Positions 1 through 5,891 of a stretch of DNA of 7,465 nt are shown here, one piece after another. The first letter of the stretch is position 1, and each line of letters opens with the position of its first letter. Position numbers and translations under genes: made by a program. The notes under the pieces were generated by a model. That model made no database searches and had not been told where the DNA came from. It saw nothing but the letters and a program-made list of their open reading frames with translations. Origin of the DNA: Thermoplasmata archaeon (GTDB taxonomy: Archaea; Thermoplasmatota; Thermoplasmata; Thermoplasmatales; Thermoplasmataceae); assembly GCA_021847855.1 (NCBI GenBank), contig JAJZOT010000071.1:1-7465 (forward strand). Reading direction: 5' to 3'.

Positions 1-117
1 CACAGTAATTTTACCTGTTCCTGTTTCGTGGCTTATCCCTAGACAATTTGAGTGTCGCTATTCAATTTTGCCTTTTCCATACCTGCAAAATTTCCATCAT
101 GATAACAGAGAGGGAAA

Positions 118-127
118 GATAATAATT
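118..127 (+). promoter_or_regulatory. Putative TATA box (box A) of purC
   Basis: The AT-rich element GATAATAATT is centred about 25 bp upstream of the purC ATG and is preceded by a purine-rich stretch that could act as a BRE. That spacing would put the transcription start at or next to the A of the start codon, giving a leaderless mRNA, which is common in Thermoplasmatales. No convincing Shine-Dalgarno sequence lies in front of the ATG, which agrees with this. The match to the archaeal consensus is only moderate. Confidence 0.45.
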
Positions 128-147
128 GATCATTGGGATAATGGTGT

Positions 148-1038
148 ATGGAGCCTGTAAGGGTTGGAAAGGTCAAGGAAGTTTACGATGAGGGCGAGAC
201 ACTTTTGTTCAAATTCACAGACAAGATCTCTGTGTTTGACAAGATCATTCCCAGTCTCATTCCTGGAAAGGGGGAATCACTGTGCAGAACCTCTGCATTC
301 TGGTTTAAATACATAAAGGAATCTGCACATGTGGAGACTGACTTCATTGAAATGCCTGCAAAAAACCAGATGAGAGTTATAAAGTTCTTCATACCTGAGG
401 GAAAGGGAAACCCTGATGAAATAGAATACCTGATTCCACTTGAGTTCATTACCAGGTATTATGTTGCAGGTACACTGTTTGATCGACTTAAATCTGGCAA
501 GATTAAACCAGAAGATATTGGACTGAACAGCATGCCAAAATATGGTGATGAACTTGATGATCCCTATTTTGAAGTTACAACTAAGTTCGAAAAGTTTGAC
601 AGGCCACTGACAACCGGGGAATGCATTGAGATAGGTGGAATGACCCGGATGGAACTTATCAACATAAGGGAGACACTTTTCAAGGTTGATAGAAGGATAA
701 ACAAACATGTGCTGAAAAACGGCCTCATACATGTGGATGGAAAAAAGGAACTTGCATTTGATGCTGGAAGGGAGCCTGTGCTTGTTGATACGTTTGGTAC
801 ACTGGATGAGGATCGATTCTGGGAGAAAAAAGATTATGACAGTGGTGTGATAAAAGATCTCAGCAAGGAATCTGTAAGGCAATACTACAGGTCAATCGGT
901 TATCATGACCAGCTCTATTCGGCAAGGGAAAAGAATCTCCCGGAGCCTGATATCCCTCCTCTCCCGCCTGATCTCGTAAAGAAAACGTCTGATCTGTACA
1001 GGGAAATGTATGAGAGGATTACAGGAGAGAAATGGTAG
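148..1038 (+). CDS. purC: Phosphoribosylaminoimidazole-succinocarboxamide synthase (SAICAR synthetase)
   Basis: This 296-aa cytosolic enzyme ligates L-aspartate to CAIR with ATP to give SAICAR, the eighth step of de novo purine synthesis. The family fold is recognisable from the N-terminal nucleotide-binding GKVKEVY (residues 7-13), DKISVFD followed by PGKG (25-42), RYYVAGT (103-109), the substrate-site block TTKFEKFDR (144-152) and VDTFGTLDEDRFW (213-225), which corresponds to the D-E/T-x-TPDSSRFW region of bacterial PurC. The length fits the longer archaeal type; bacterial forms are often about 240 aa. The ATG at 148 is chosen because the first conserved motif begins seven residues later; the nearby ATG at 141 is out of frame. 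No other purine gene is visible. The gene ends 3 bp before the end of the convergent 131-aa gene, leaving no room for its own terminator. The product assignment is firm; ligand roles are by analogy. Confidence 0.95.
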   Translation: MEPVRVGKVKEVYDEGETLLFKFTDKISVFDKIIPSLIPGKGESLCRTSAFWFKYIKESAHVETDFIEMPAKNQMRVIKFFIPEGKGNPDEIEYLIPLEFITRYYVAGTLFDRLKSGKIKPEDIGLNSMPKYGDELDDPYFEVTTKFEKFDRPLTTGECIEIGGMTRMELINIRETLFKVDRRINKHVLKNGLIHVDGKKELAFDAGREPVLVDTFGTLDEDRFWEKKDYDSGVIKDLSKESVRQYYRSIGYHDQLYSAREKNLPEPDIPPLPPDLVKKTSDLYREMYERITGEKW

Positions 1039-1041
1039 GTT

Positions 1042-1437
1042 TCACTGAATGCCGAGCTCAACCTGAGTTTCCACATAATGCCACAGATGGTGTTCAATCT
1101 CATAGTTCCAGAGGGATTCCTGAACCTCTTCATATTCAAGCATGGGTTTAGAGAAAACAGGTTCAATGGATGACTCATTCAGGGAGTTGTTCCACGGGGT
1201 TACGCCGATCCTTATCTTGAATGCCACTGGAGTGCCTTCGATAGTGATTGTAAATGCTCCATCCTTTGCAAGAAGAGACCTGAAGATTCCACCTTTTCTT
1301 GCCTGGATTAATGATCCCTTTGAAATATGAATGATCTGCGTCTTGAAATTTTCCTCCTTGAAGAAATCTTCTATTGCTTCTGCCAGCTTTGAAATGTTGA
1401 CATTTTTTCCAACGTATTCCCGCATCGCGTATTTCAT
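1042..1437 (-). CDS. Conserved-looking hypothetical protein, 131 aa
   Basis: Function not recognised. The protein is soluble, with no signal peptide, membrane segment or cysteine cluster. It appears to have an N-terminal helix (about residues 14-28, KLAEAIEDFFKEENF), then beta strands around 31-47 ending in LIQARKGG, two more strands around 60-78 (AFTITIEGTP, AFKIRIGV), and an acidic, tryptophan-rich helical C-terminus (WNYEIEHHLWHYVE, about 110-123). The QARKxG–TIxIEGTP–FKIxIG pattern reminds me of small alpha/beta domains that accompany zinc-ribbon proteins in some archaea and bacteria, but that is memory only and I give no function. The ATG at 1437 is supported by a TATA box about 30 bp upstream. 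The other frames here give less protein-like sequence. It lies 261 bp downstream of the CBS-domain gene on the same strand but appears to have its own promoter, and converges on purC. Confidence 0.8.
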   Translation of the reverse strand: MKYAMREYVGKNVNISKLAEAIEDFFKEENFKTQIIHISKGSLIQARKGGIFRSLLAKDGAFTITIEGTPVAFKIRIGVTPWNNSLNESSIEPVFSKPMLEYEEVQESLWNYEIEHHLWHYVETQVELGIQ

Positions 1438-1464
1438 CTGATTCAGACTGGAATTGCATCAAGG

Positions 1465-1475
1465 TTTATAATATT
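1465..1475 (-). promoter_or_regulatory. TATA box of the 131-aa gene
   Basis: Read on the minus strand the element is AATATTATAAA, centred about 32 bp upstream of the ATG at 1437. Initiation about 26 bp downstream would leave a leader of only a few bases, and no Shine-Dalgarno motif is present before the ATG, so a near-leaderless transcript is likely. The element is nearly palindromic, so a plus-strand transcript cannot be excluded from sequence alone. Confidence 0.5.
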
Positions 1476-1607
1476 GTTAGGGGTATGGTCAGACCAGGAA
1501 ACTTGAGGAAATATTGGCAGAAAAGGAGTGCTAAGGGCTTTTTATCAAATGAAAAGAAAAGCTTGCCTAGATGAACTGGAAAATAGTGTGAGACCGTTGA
1601 ATGCTCT

Positions 1608-1674
1608 GGGAAAATGATCCCTGAAAATCTCGTCAGCATGACGGGGAGACATTGAAGATGTGCTCCGTATCTTC
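1608..1674 (+). other. Cluster of three small stem-loops in the intergenic region; candidate structured RNA
   Basis: Three inverted repeats follow one another at 6-7 base intervals: GGGA/TCCC (1608-1621, 6-base loop); CGTCA-GCA-TGACG extended by wobble pairs to an 8-bp stem (1628-1646); and GAAGATG/TATCTTC (1654-1674, 7-base loop). On the plus strand the imperfect positions are G·U pairs, whereas on the minus strand the same positions become A·C mismatches. The structure is therefore better as a plus-strand RNA. A weak TATA-like CTTTTTATC lies at 1538-1546. No coding frame of useful length is present. It could equally be 3'-UTR structure of the CBS gene read from the other strand, or chance. 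The rest of 1438-1698 holds nothing else I can name. Confidence 0.25.
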
Positions 1675-1698
1675 TGGTAAATGCTCCTTCGTGTGTAA

Positions 1699-2124
1699 TC
1701 AGAATGTTCCAAATCGTGCTATTACGTCGGATAGATTGTCCATGTAGTCCTTGAAAATTCGTATTATGTCCCTTGATGTTATGACTCCGACAAGTTTACC
1801 GTTCTCAATGACCGGTATCCTTCTTATTCCGTGCTTGCTCATCATGACCGTTATCTTATCGGTTGGTGTTTTCGGATCAACAGAAATTATAGGGGTGACC
1901 ATGAGTTCTTTCATTGTTATTCTGGACGGATCAACACCTTTTGAAATTATTTTGTTTATGTAGTCCCATTCCGTGACCATTCCAAAAGGTTTCCCCTCTT
2001 TATCCTTCACCACCACAAAACCAACGCGGTCGTTACTCATTATTTTTGACGCCTCAAGGGCGGTTGTATCTTCACCAAGCATGTTCGTATATTCTTTCAT
2101 TATATCCTTAGCATATAGAACCAT
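1699..2124 (-). CDS. Stand-alone tandem CBS-domain protein
   Basis: This 141-aa protein consists almost entirely of two CBS repeats forming one Bateman module. Repeat 1 spans about residues 6-62 and ends in GMVTEWDYINKII (48-60). Repeat 2 spans about 72-127 and ends in GVITSRDIIRIF (113-124). Both keep the G-x-(V/I)-T-x-x-D motif that contacts ribose and phosphate in CBS proteins binding adenine nucleotides, and the second has the usual HGIRRIPVIENGKLVG lead-in. Such proteins are probably cytosolic sensors of AMP, ATP or SAM, but ligand and partner cannot be read from the sequence. There is no fused catalytic or DNA-binding domain. The ATG at 2124 is preceded by a TATA box at leaderless spacing. 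It is divergent from psmB; no functional link to its neighbours is evident. On the minus strand, T-rich sequence at 1551-1562 (CTTTTCTTTTC) could end its transcript. Confidence 0.9.
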   Translation of the reverse strand: MVLYAKDIMKEYTNMLGEDTTALEASKIMSNDRVGFVVVKDKEGKPFGMVTEWDYINKIISKGVDPSRITMKELMVTPIISVDPKTPTDKITVMMSKHGIRRIPVIENGKLVGVITSRDIIRIFKDYMDNLSDVIARFGTF

Positions 2125-2142
2125 GATTGAGTATTCGTTCTG

Positions 2143-2152
2143 GATATATAGT
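2143..2152 (-). promoter_or_regulatory. TATA box of the CBS-domain gene
   Basis: On the minus strand the element reads CTATATATCC, lying 19-28 bp upstream of the A of the ATG at 2124. This is the position expected if transcription begins at the start codon itself, so the mRNA is probably leaderless. There is no Shine-Dalgarno motif before the ATG. Confidence 0.6.
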
Positions 2153-2260
2153 TATTCATTTATTTTCCATTGCAGCAATCAAATAGAATTTTTTCATCTC
2201 ATTTTGTTCCTGAAAAGTTCTTTTGAGAATGTAAAGTAACCTGAAGTTATTTTTCTCAGT

Positions 2261-2288
2261 TCATCCCGAACTTGTCATCCCGAACTTG
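2261..2288. repeat. Perfect tandem duplication of a 14-bp unit
   Basis: TCATCCCGAACTTG occurs twice back to back with no mismatch (2261-2274 and 2275-2288), between the divergent CBS and psmB genes. The spacing of 14 bp is not a whole number of helical turns. It lies about 110 bp upstream of the psmB TATA box, further away than a typical archaeal operator. It may be a recent slippage duplication or a fragment of a dispersed intergenic repeat. Confidence 0.85.
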
Positions 2289-2392
2289 TGTATTCTGATG
2301 CTGTCATGTAAAAAAAAAGTCAAATGGCATGAAAGTTAGACCGGGCCCTGAACATTAACTTATCTGTAATAATAGTGCATAGCTACTGGGGT

Positions 2393-2408
2393 GGGAAAGC
2401 CTTTAATA
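2393..2408 (+). promoter_or_regulatory. BRE/TATA element of psmB
   Basis: A purine run (GGGAAA) is followed by CTTTAATA. Initiation about 26 bp downstream would fall near 2430, giving a leader of about 20 bases before the ATG at 2452. This placement also argues against the upstream in-frame ATG at 2419, which would lie before the transcription start. A second AT-rich stretch, ATTTATCAA (2411-2419), is an alternative box. Confidence 0.45.
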
Positions 2409-2451
2409 CAATTTATCAATGCTGACCTGTAATTTTCAAGAGAGTGAACAT

Positions 2452-3093
2452 ATGAATCAAAATCAGGTATTACAAACAGGAACAACTACCGTCGGTATAA
2501 TAGTTAAGGACGCCGTGATAATGGCCACTGAAAGAAGGGTTACAATGGATCATTTTATCATGCACAAGGACGGAAAGAAGCTGCACCAGATAGATACCCA
2601 CGCCGCCATGACCATAGCTGGCCTTGTGGGAGATGCGCAGGTTCTTGTCAGATACATGTCAGCAGAACTTCAGCTTTACAGGCTTCAGAGAAAAGTGAAC
2701 ATGCCTCTGGAAGCTGCTTCAACCCTTCTCTCAAACATACTCAATCAGTCCAAGTACTACCCATATATGGTCCAGCTTCTGGTTGGAGGATGCGATACTG
2801 CACCCCATATCTATTCGGTTGATGCCGCAGGTGGGTCAGTTGAGGACATTTATGCCAGCACAGGTTCCGGATCTCCATTTGTCTATGGTGTTCTTGAGAC
2901 ACAGTACACAAAGGACATGAAGATTGATGAAGGCATTGATCTTGTCATTAAGGCGATATCTGCAGCCAAACAGAGAGATTCCGCATCAGGCGGCATGATC
3001 GATGTGGGTGTCATTGACATGAAATCCGGTTTCAGGCAGGTTCCAACAGAAGAAGTAATGGACCGCATAAAGAAGCTTAAGCTTCAAGTTTAA
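2452..3093 (+). CDS. psmB: 20S proteasome beta subunit (catalytic), propeptide-bearing
   Basis: This is the threonine protease subunit that forms the two inner rings of the archaeal 20S proteasome with alpha subunits. Starting at 2452 the precursor is 213 aa. A 10-residue propeptide ([10 protein letters not shown]) would be removed autocatalytically between Gly10 and Thr11, leaving a 203-residue mature chain beginning TTTVG. In mature numbering Thr1 is the nucleophile, Glu17 lies in ATERR and Lys33 in GKKLHQ, and the SASGGMID block supplies the conserved Ser and Asp residues near the active site. As remembered, the sequence is very close to the T. acidophilum beta subunit, whose propeptide is also very short. 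An in-frame ATG at 2419 would add 11 residues unlike any known propeptide and lies upstream of the predicted transcription start, so it is rejected. The aCPSF1 gene follows 58 bp downstream; no strong T-tract separates them. Confidence 0.97.
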   Translation: MNQNQVLQTGTTTVGIIVKDAVIMATERRVTMDHFIMHKDGKKLHQIDTHAAMTIAGLVGDAQVLVRYMSAELQLYRLQRKVNMPLEAASTLLSNILNQSKYYPYMVQLLVGGCDTAPHIYSVDAAGGSVEDIYASTGSGSPFVYGVLETQYTKDMKIDEGIDLVIKAISAAKQRDSASGGMIDVGVIDMKSGFRQVPTEEVMDRIKKLKLQV

Positions 3094-3095
3094 TT

Positions 3096-3104
3096 ATTTA
3101 AAAA
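3096..3104 (+). promoter_or_regulatory. Possible internal TATA box between psmB and the aCPSF1 gene
   Basis: An AT-only stretch immediately after the psmB stop (TTATTTAAA and following bases) could act as a TATA box. Initiation would then be near 3127, leaving a leader of about 25 bases that contains the Shine-Dalgarno site. Alternatively the region is just AT-rich spacer and the two genes are co-transcribed. Confidence 0.3.
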
Positions 3105-3138
3105 AATTTACATTTCAACAACCAGGACACATTTTAAC

Positions 3139-3143
3139 AGGAG
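3139..3143 (+). promoter_or_regulatory. Shine-Dalgarno site of the aCPSF1 gene
   Basis: AGGAG lies 8 bases before the ATG at 3152 and fixes this start. It contrasts with purC, the CBS gene and the 131-aa gene, which lack such a site and appear leaderless or nearly so. Confidence 0.6.
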
Positions 3144-3151
3144 ATTCAGCA

Positions 3152-5074
3152 ATGTCTTTTAAGGACTATTTATCGGAAGCGCGTGCCATATTCGATCGAT
3201 TGTATCCGGATAACGAGATTACAGAGGTGGACTATGAGGGTTCAACAATAGTTGTTTATACCAAGAATCTTGAACTTTTTGCCAACAGGGATGATCTGGC
3301 GAGGCAGATTGCACAGGAGATGCGTAGAAGGGTTGCAATCAGACCTGATACATCCATTATGCTTCCCGAAGAGGAGGCAAGGACAGAGATAGAGAAAGTG
3401 ATACCTGCTGAGGCGGGTCTGAAAGATATCTATTTTGAATCAGATACAGGAGAGGTTGTCATTGAGGCGGATGAACCCACTGCATTTGCCACGCACAATT
3501 CTTCTGTAATAAGCGAGATTAAAAACAGGACCAAATGGTCTCCCAGGGTGGTCAGAGCACCGCCAATGCATTCAAGATATGTAAGTGAGATGAGAGAATT
3601 CCTGCTGGAGACAAAGACAGAGAGAAAGAAATTTCTTCACTCACTTGGGGAAAAACTCAATATACCTCCAATGCCGGGGGAGACATGGATACGGATAACT
3701 GCCCTTGGTGGCCACAGGGAAGTGGGAAGAAGCGCAACGCTCATATCAACAAACAATTCAAGGGTGCTGGTCGACTGCGGTATGCTCAATACTGCGGAGA
3801 TAGAGGATCAGCCCTGGGCCAGCGCACCTTACCTGTACCTTCCGGAAATTCAACCGTTCAGTGCAATAGATGCTGTGGTGCTTACCCATGCACACCTGGA
3901 TCATTCTGGACTTTTGCCCATACTTTTCAAGTACGGTTATGAAGGACCCGTATATATGACACCTCCCACGAGAGATATGATAGCCCTTCTGCAGAACGAT
4001 TACATCAAAGTTGCACATGCGGAAAGCCATAAAGGCCCATATGAATCGAAACATATAAGGGAAGAGCTGAAACATACCATAGCGCTCAGGTATAACGAAA
4101 CAACGGATATCACACGGGATATAAGACTCACTTTCTACAACGCGGGTCATATCCTTGGATCAGCATCGGCACATCTGCATATCGGAGAGGGACTCTACAA
4201 CATTGTTCTGTCAGGGGATTACAAATATGAAAAGACATGGCTCTTCAACTCAGCCAATAACAAGTTTCCGAGAGTGGAGACCCTGATGACTGAGAGCACC
4301 TATGCAGGGAGAGATGACTACTTCTACTCAAGATCGGAGGCGTCGAACACGCTGGTGGACATAATAAACAGGACCTATGAACGGGGCGGATCCGTACTTA
4401 TACCGGTATTTGCGGTGGGCAGAAGCCAGGAGGTCATGCTTGTTCTTGAGGAGGCCGTGAGGACTGGAAAGATAAAGGAGACCAATGTTTACCTGGATGG
4501 CATGATCATGGAGGCAACTGCAATTCATGCAGCTTATCCTGAATACCTGAACAGAAATTTAAGGGAAAGCATAATGGTAAAGAGAGAGAATCCTTTCCTG
4601 AGTCCCATTTTCAAAAAGGTGGAATCCCGTGACCAGAGAACAGATCTCTGCGACACCACGGAGAGCAATGTCATTCTTGCCACTTCCGGAATGATGAATG
4701 GCGGACCGGTTATGGAGTATTTCAAGGCATGGGTCGACAACCCTAAACATTCCCTTGTGTTCGTGGGATACCAGGCTGATGGCACTATGGGGCGAAGAAT
4801 ACAGAGGGGTGCCAGTGAGATCACGCTGAGTGACAACGGGCAGGTGAGAAAGTATGAAGTCAAGATCAATGTTGAAATCGCAGAGGGATTTTCAGGACAC
4901 TCTGACAAGAAGCAACTCCTGGCATACATAGCTGGAATGCAGCCAAGACCCCAGAGAATTCTTGTGAACCATGGGGACGGGGACAAAACCGTTGAATTCG
5001 CCAGACTCATCAGATCGAAGTTCGGAATAGAGGCTGTGGCCCTGAAAAATCTTGAGACCACTAGAGTTTACTGA
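3152..5074 (+). CDS. fttA: aCPSF1/FttA: KH-domain beta-CASP ribonuclease and transcription termination factor
   Basis: This 640-aa protein has the size and order of archaeal aCPSF1: two N-terminal KH-like domains (about 1-70 and 75-145), a metallo-beta-lactamase core, an inserted beta-CASP domain (about 400-520) and the rest of the nuclease core. Metal-site motifs are complete: Asp208 (VLVDCG), HAHLDH (246-251), His333 (NAGHILGSAS), Asp356 (LSGDYKY), and beta-CASP motifs A (Glu381, MTEST), B (His583, FSGHSD) and C (His607, VNHGDGD). It should therefore be an active zinc-dependent endo/5'-3' exoribonuclease. In other archaea this protein cleaves nascent RNA at U-rich sites and drives transcription termination. 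Oddity: where family members I recall have G-K-x-G in the second KH domain, this one has Thr-His-Asn-Ser (114-117). Adjacency to the proteasome beta gene is also known elsewhere, for example in Methanothermobacter. Confidence 0.96.
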   Translation: MSFKDYLSEARAIFDRLYPDNEITEVDYEGSTIVVYTKNLELFANRDDLARQIAQEMRRRVAIRPDTSIMLPEEEARTEIEKVIPAEAGLKDIYFESDTGEVVIEADEPTAFATHNSSVISEIKNRTKWSPRVVRAPPMHSRYVSEMREFLLETKTERKKFLHSLGEKLNIPPMPGETWIRITALGGHREVGRSATLISTNNSRVLVDCGMLNTAEIEDQPWASAPYLYLPEIQPFSAIDAVVLTHAHLDHSGLLPILFKYGYEGPVYMTPPTRDMIALLQNDYIKVAHAESHKGPYESKHIREELKHTIALRYNETTDITRDIRLTFYNAGHILGSASAHLHIGEGLYNIVLSGDYKYEKTWLFNSANNKFPRVETLMTESTYAGRDDYFYSRSEASNTLVDIINRTYERGGSVLIPVFAVGRSQEVMLVLEEAVRTGKIKETNVYLDGMIMEATAIHAAYPEYLNRNLRESIMVKRENPFLSPIFKKVESRDQRTDLCDTTESNVILATSGMMNGGPVMEYFKAWVDNPKHSLVFVGYQADGTMGRRIQRGASEITLSDNGQVRKYEVKINVEIAEGFSGHSDKKQLLAYIAGMQPRPQRILVNHGDGDKTVEFARLIRSKFGIEAVALKNLETTRVY

Positions 5075-5126
5075 TAAATTATTCCTCTGGTTAATTTGAA
5101 TAATGATGAAAATTACCATTTTCAGG

Positions 5127-5133
5127 TTTTTTT
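5127..5133 (+). terminator. T7 tract after the aCPSF1 gene, likely transcription terminator
   Basis: A run of seven T on the coding strand lies 53 bp beyond the aCPSF1 stop codon, in the convergent spacer before the transaldolase gene. Archaeal termination relies on such U-rich stretches, which are also the preferred cleavage sites of the upstream gene's own product family. No strong hairpin precedes it. Confidence 0.5.
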
Positions 5134-5188
5134 CAATATAGGTGGGGTTTCATAAAGAAAAACAGTGAGATACCCCCTGCAAAATTTT

Positions 5189-5203
5189 AAAAAATATGAA
5201 AAA
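5189..5203 (-). terminator. T-rich terminator of the tktN-tktC-tal operon
   Basis: Read on the minus strand, T5 (5203-5199) and T6 (5194-5189) tracts follow within 17-31 bases of the transaldolase stop codon. They are typical of an archaeal oligo-T terminator. Together with the T7 tract on the other strand they isolate the two convergent units. Confidence 0.5.
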
Positions 5204-5219
5204 CGGGAATTCTGGAGAA

Positions 5220-5891
5220 CTAAAGCGGAAATTCGCCATCGGGAGATACCGTTTTCCAGTCATCCAGAAATCTGGCAAGTCCCTCGTCAGTCTTTGGATG
5301 TGCCGGAAGCTGTTTCAGGACACTGAATGGAAGGGTAACAACATCTGCTCCTATGATTGCTGATCTCAATACATGGACCGGGTTTCTCACAGATGCCACC
5401 AGGATCCTCGTATCCAACCCGTAGTTCACGAATATGGTTTTTATCTGATCTATTATCTCCATCCCGTCCTGGCCAGTGTCATCCAGCCTACCCACAAATG
5501 GTGAGACATATTCTGCACCGCTTTTTGCAGCCAGAAGTGCCTGGATTGGATTGAAAATGAGTGTGCAGTTGACTGCCACTCTCTTCTCTTTGAGGCTCTT
5601 GATAGCCCTCAGGCCATCAAGTGTCATTGGTATCTTCACCACAGCATTGGAACCCAGTGAAGATATCTTCATTCCCTGCTTCACCATGTTCTCATAATCT
5701 GTGGCAACCACTTCGATGCTCACTGGACCAGGAGTTATCTTCAGTATCTCCTTCACAACATCGGCAAAACTCTTGCCCTTTGCTGCCTCCTTCTGTGCAA
5801 GCGACGGGTTGGTTGTAACACCGTCAACAAGACCAAGTTCCACACCCTGCCTTATCTCGTCCACATTTGCTGTATCAAGAAATATTTTCAT
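5220..5891 (-). CDS. tal: Transaldolase, small TalC/fructose-6-phosphate-aldolase-like type
   Basis: This 223-aa (beta/alpha)8 enzyme transfers a dihydroxyacetone unit between sedoheptulose-7-phosphate and glyceraldehyde-3-phosphate through a Schiff base. Visible signatures are [10 protein letters not shown] at the start (Asp6), GVTTNPSL (Asn28), Glu60, the Schiff-base lysine Lys86 in VVKIPMT, Asn108 in NCTLIF, and SPFVGRLDD (130-138). The length and lysine position agree with the T. acidophilum transaldolase as I remember it. The related fructose-6-phosphate aldolases share this fold, so aldolase activity is an alternative; the transketolase genes just upstream make transaldolase the better call. 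The start overlaps the end of tktC by 17 bp and has a strong Shine-Dalgarno site inside tktC, pointing to coupled translation. It is the last gene of the operon, followed by T-tracts. Confidence 0.93.
   Translation of the reverse strand: MKIFLDTANVDEIRQGVELGLVDGVTTNPSLAQKEAAKGKSFADVVKEILKITPGPVSIEVVATDYENMVKQGMKISSLGSNAVVKIPMTLDGLRAIKSLKEKRVAVNCTLIFNPIQALLAAKSGAEYVSPFVGRLDDTGQDGMEIIDQIKTIFVNYGLDTRILVASVRNPVHVLRSAIIGADVVTLPFSVLKQLPAHPKTDEGLARFLDDWKTVSPDGEFPL

Larger units (their letters stand above)
2125..2451. other. Divergent intergenic region between the CBS gene and psmB
   Basis: I find no credible gene in these 327 bases. The region contains a TATA box for the CBS gene at its left end, a TATA/BRE element for psmB at its right end, a perfect tandem 14-bp repeat (2261-2288), an A9 tract (2310-2318) that reads as T9 on the minus strand, and the palindrome GGGCCC (2343-2348). 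A longer in-frame ATG for psmB at 2419 falls inside this region but is not favoured. Confidence 0.6.

Noticed and set aside
277..882. 201-codon open frame on the minus strand inside purC
   Set aside because: It is antisense to a clearly identified enzyme gene with all its family motifs, and its translation shows no recognisable domain.
1175..1462. Alternative minus-strand frame overlapping the 131-aa gene
   Set aside because: Its translation is low in hydrophobic patterning and rich in K/R/G/S, its start is not at a sensible distance from the TATA box, and the overlapping 131-aa frame looks far more like a folded protein.
1485..1574. 29-codon plus-strand frame, basic peptide beginning MVRPGNLRKYW
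   Set aside because: No ribosome site or well-placed promoter (the nearest TATA-like element is only about 15 bp upstream), no recognisable homology, and short enough to occur by chance.
1549..1656. 22-codon frame ending at a GGGAAAA heptamer and stop, with a -1 frame (MIPENLVSMTGRH) and a hairpin downstream, resembling a programmed frameshift of an insertion-sequence remnant
   Set aside because: The hairpin starts about 13 bases after the heptamer, further than usual; the joined product is only about 35 residues, no transposase motif is visible, and no terminal inverted repeats were found.
2296..2349. Possible box C/D small RNA (TGATG near 2296, CTGA near 2347)
   Set aside because: The C box departs from RTGATGA, and no convincing internal C'/D' pair is present.
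2419..2451. Longer N-terminus for the proteasome beta subunit from the ATG at 2419
   Set aside because: The extra 11 residues do not resemble known short propeptides, the ATG lies before the predicted transcription start, and the start at 2452 reproduces the Thermoplasma-like propeptide.
4534..5061. 175-codon open frame on the minus strand inside the aCPSF1 gene
   Set aside because: It is the mirror of a strongly coding region containing beta-CASP motifs B and C; nothing supports it independently.
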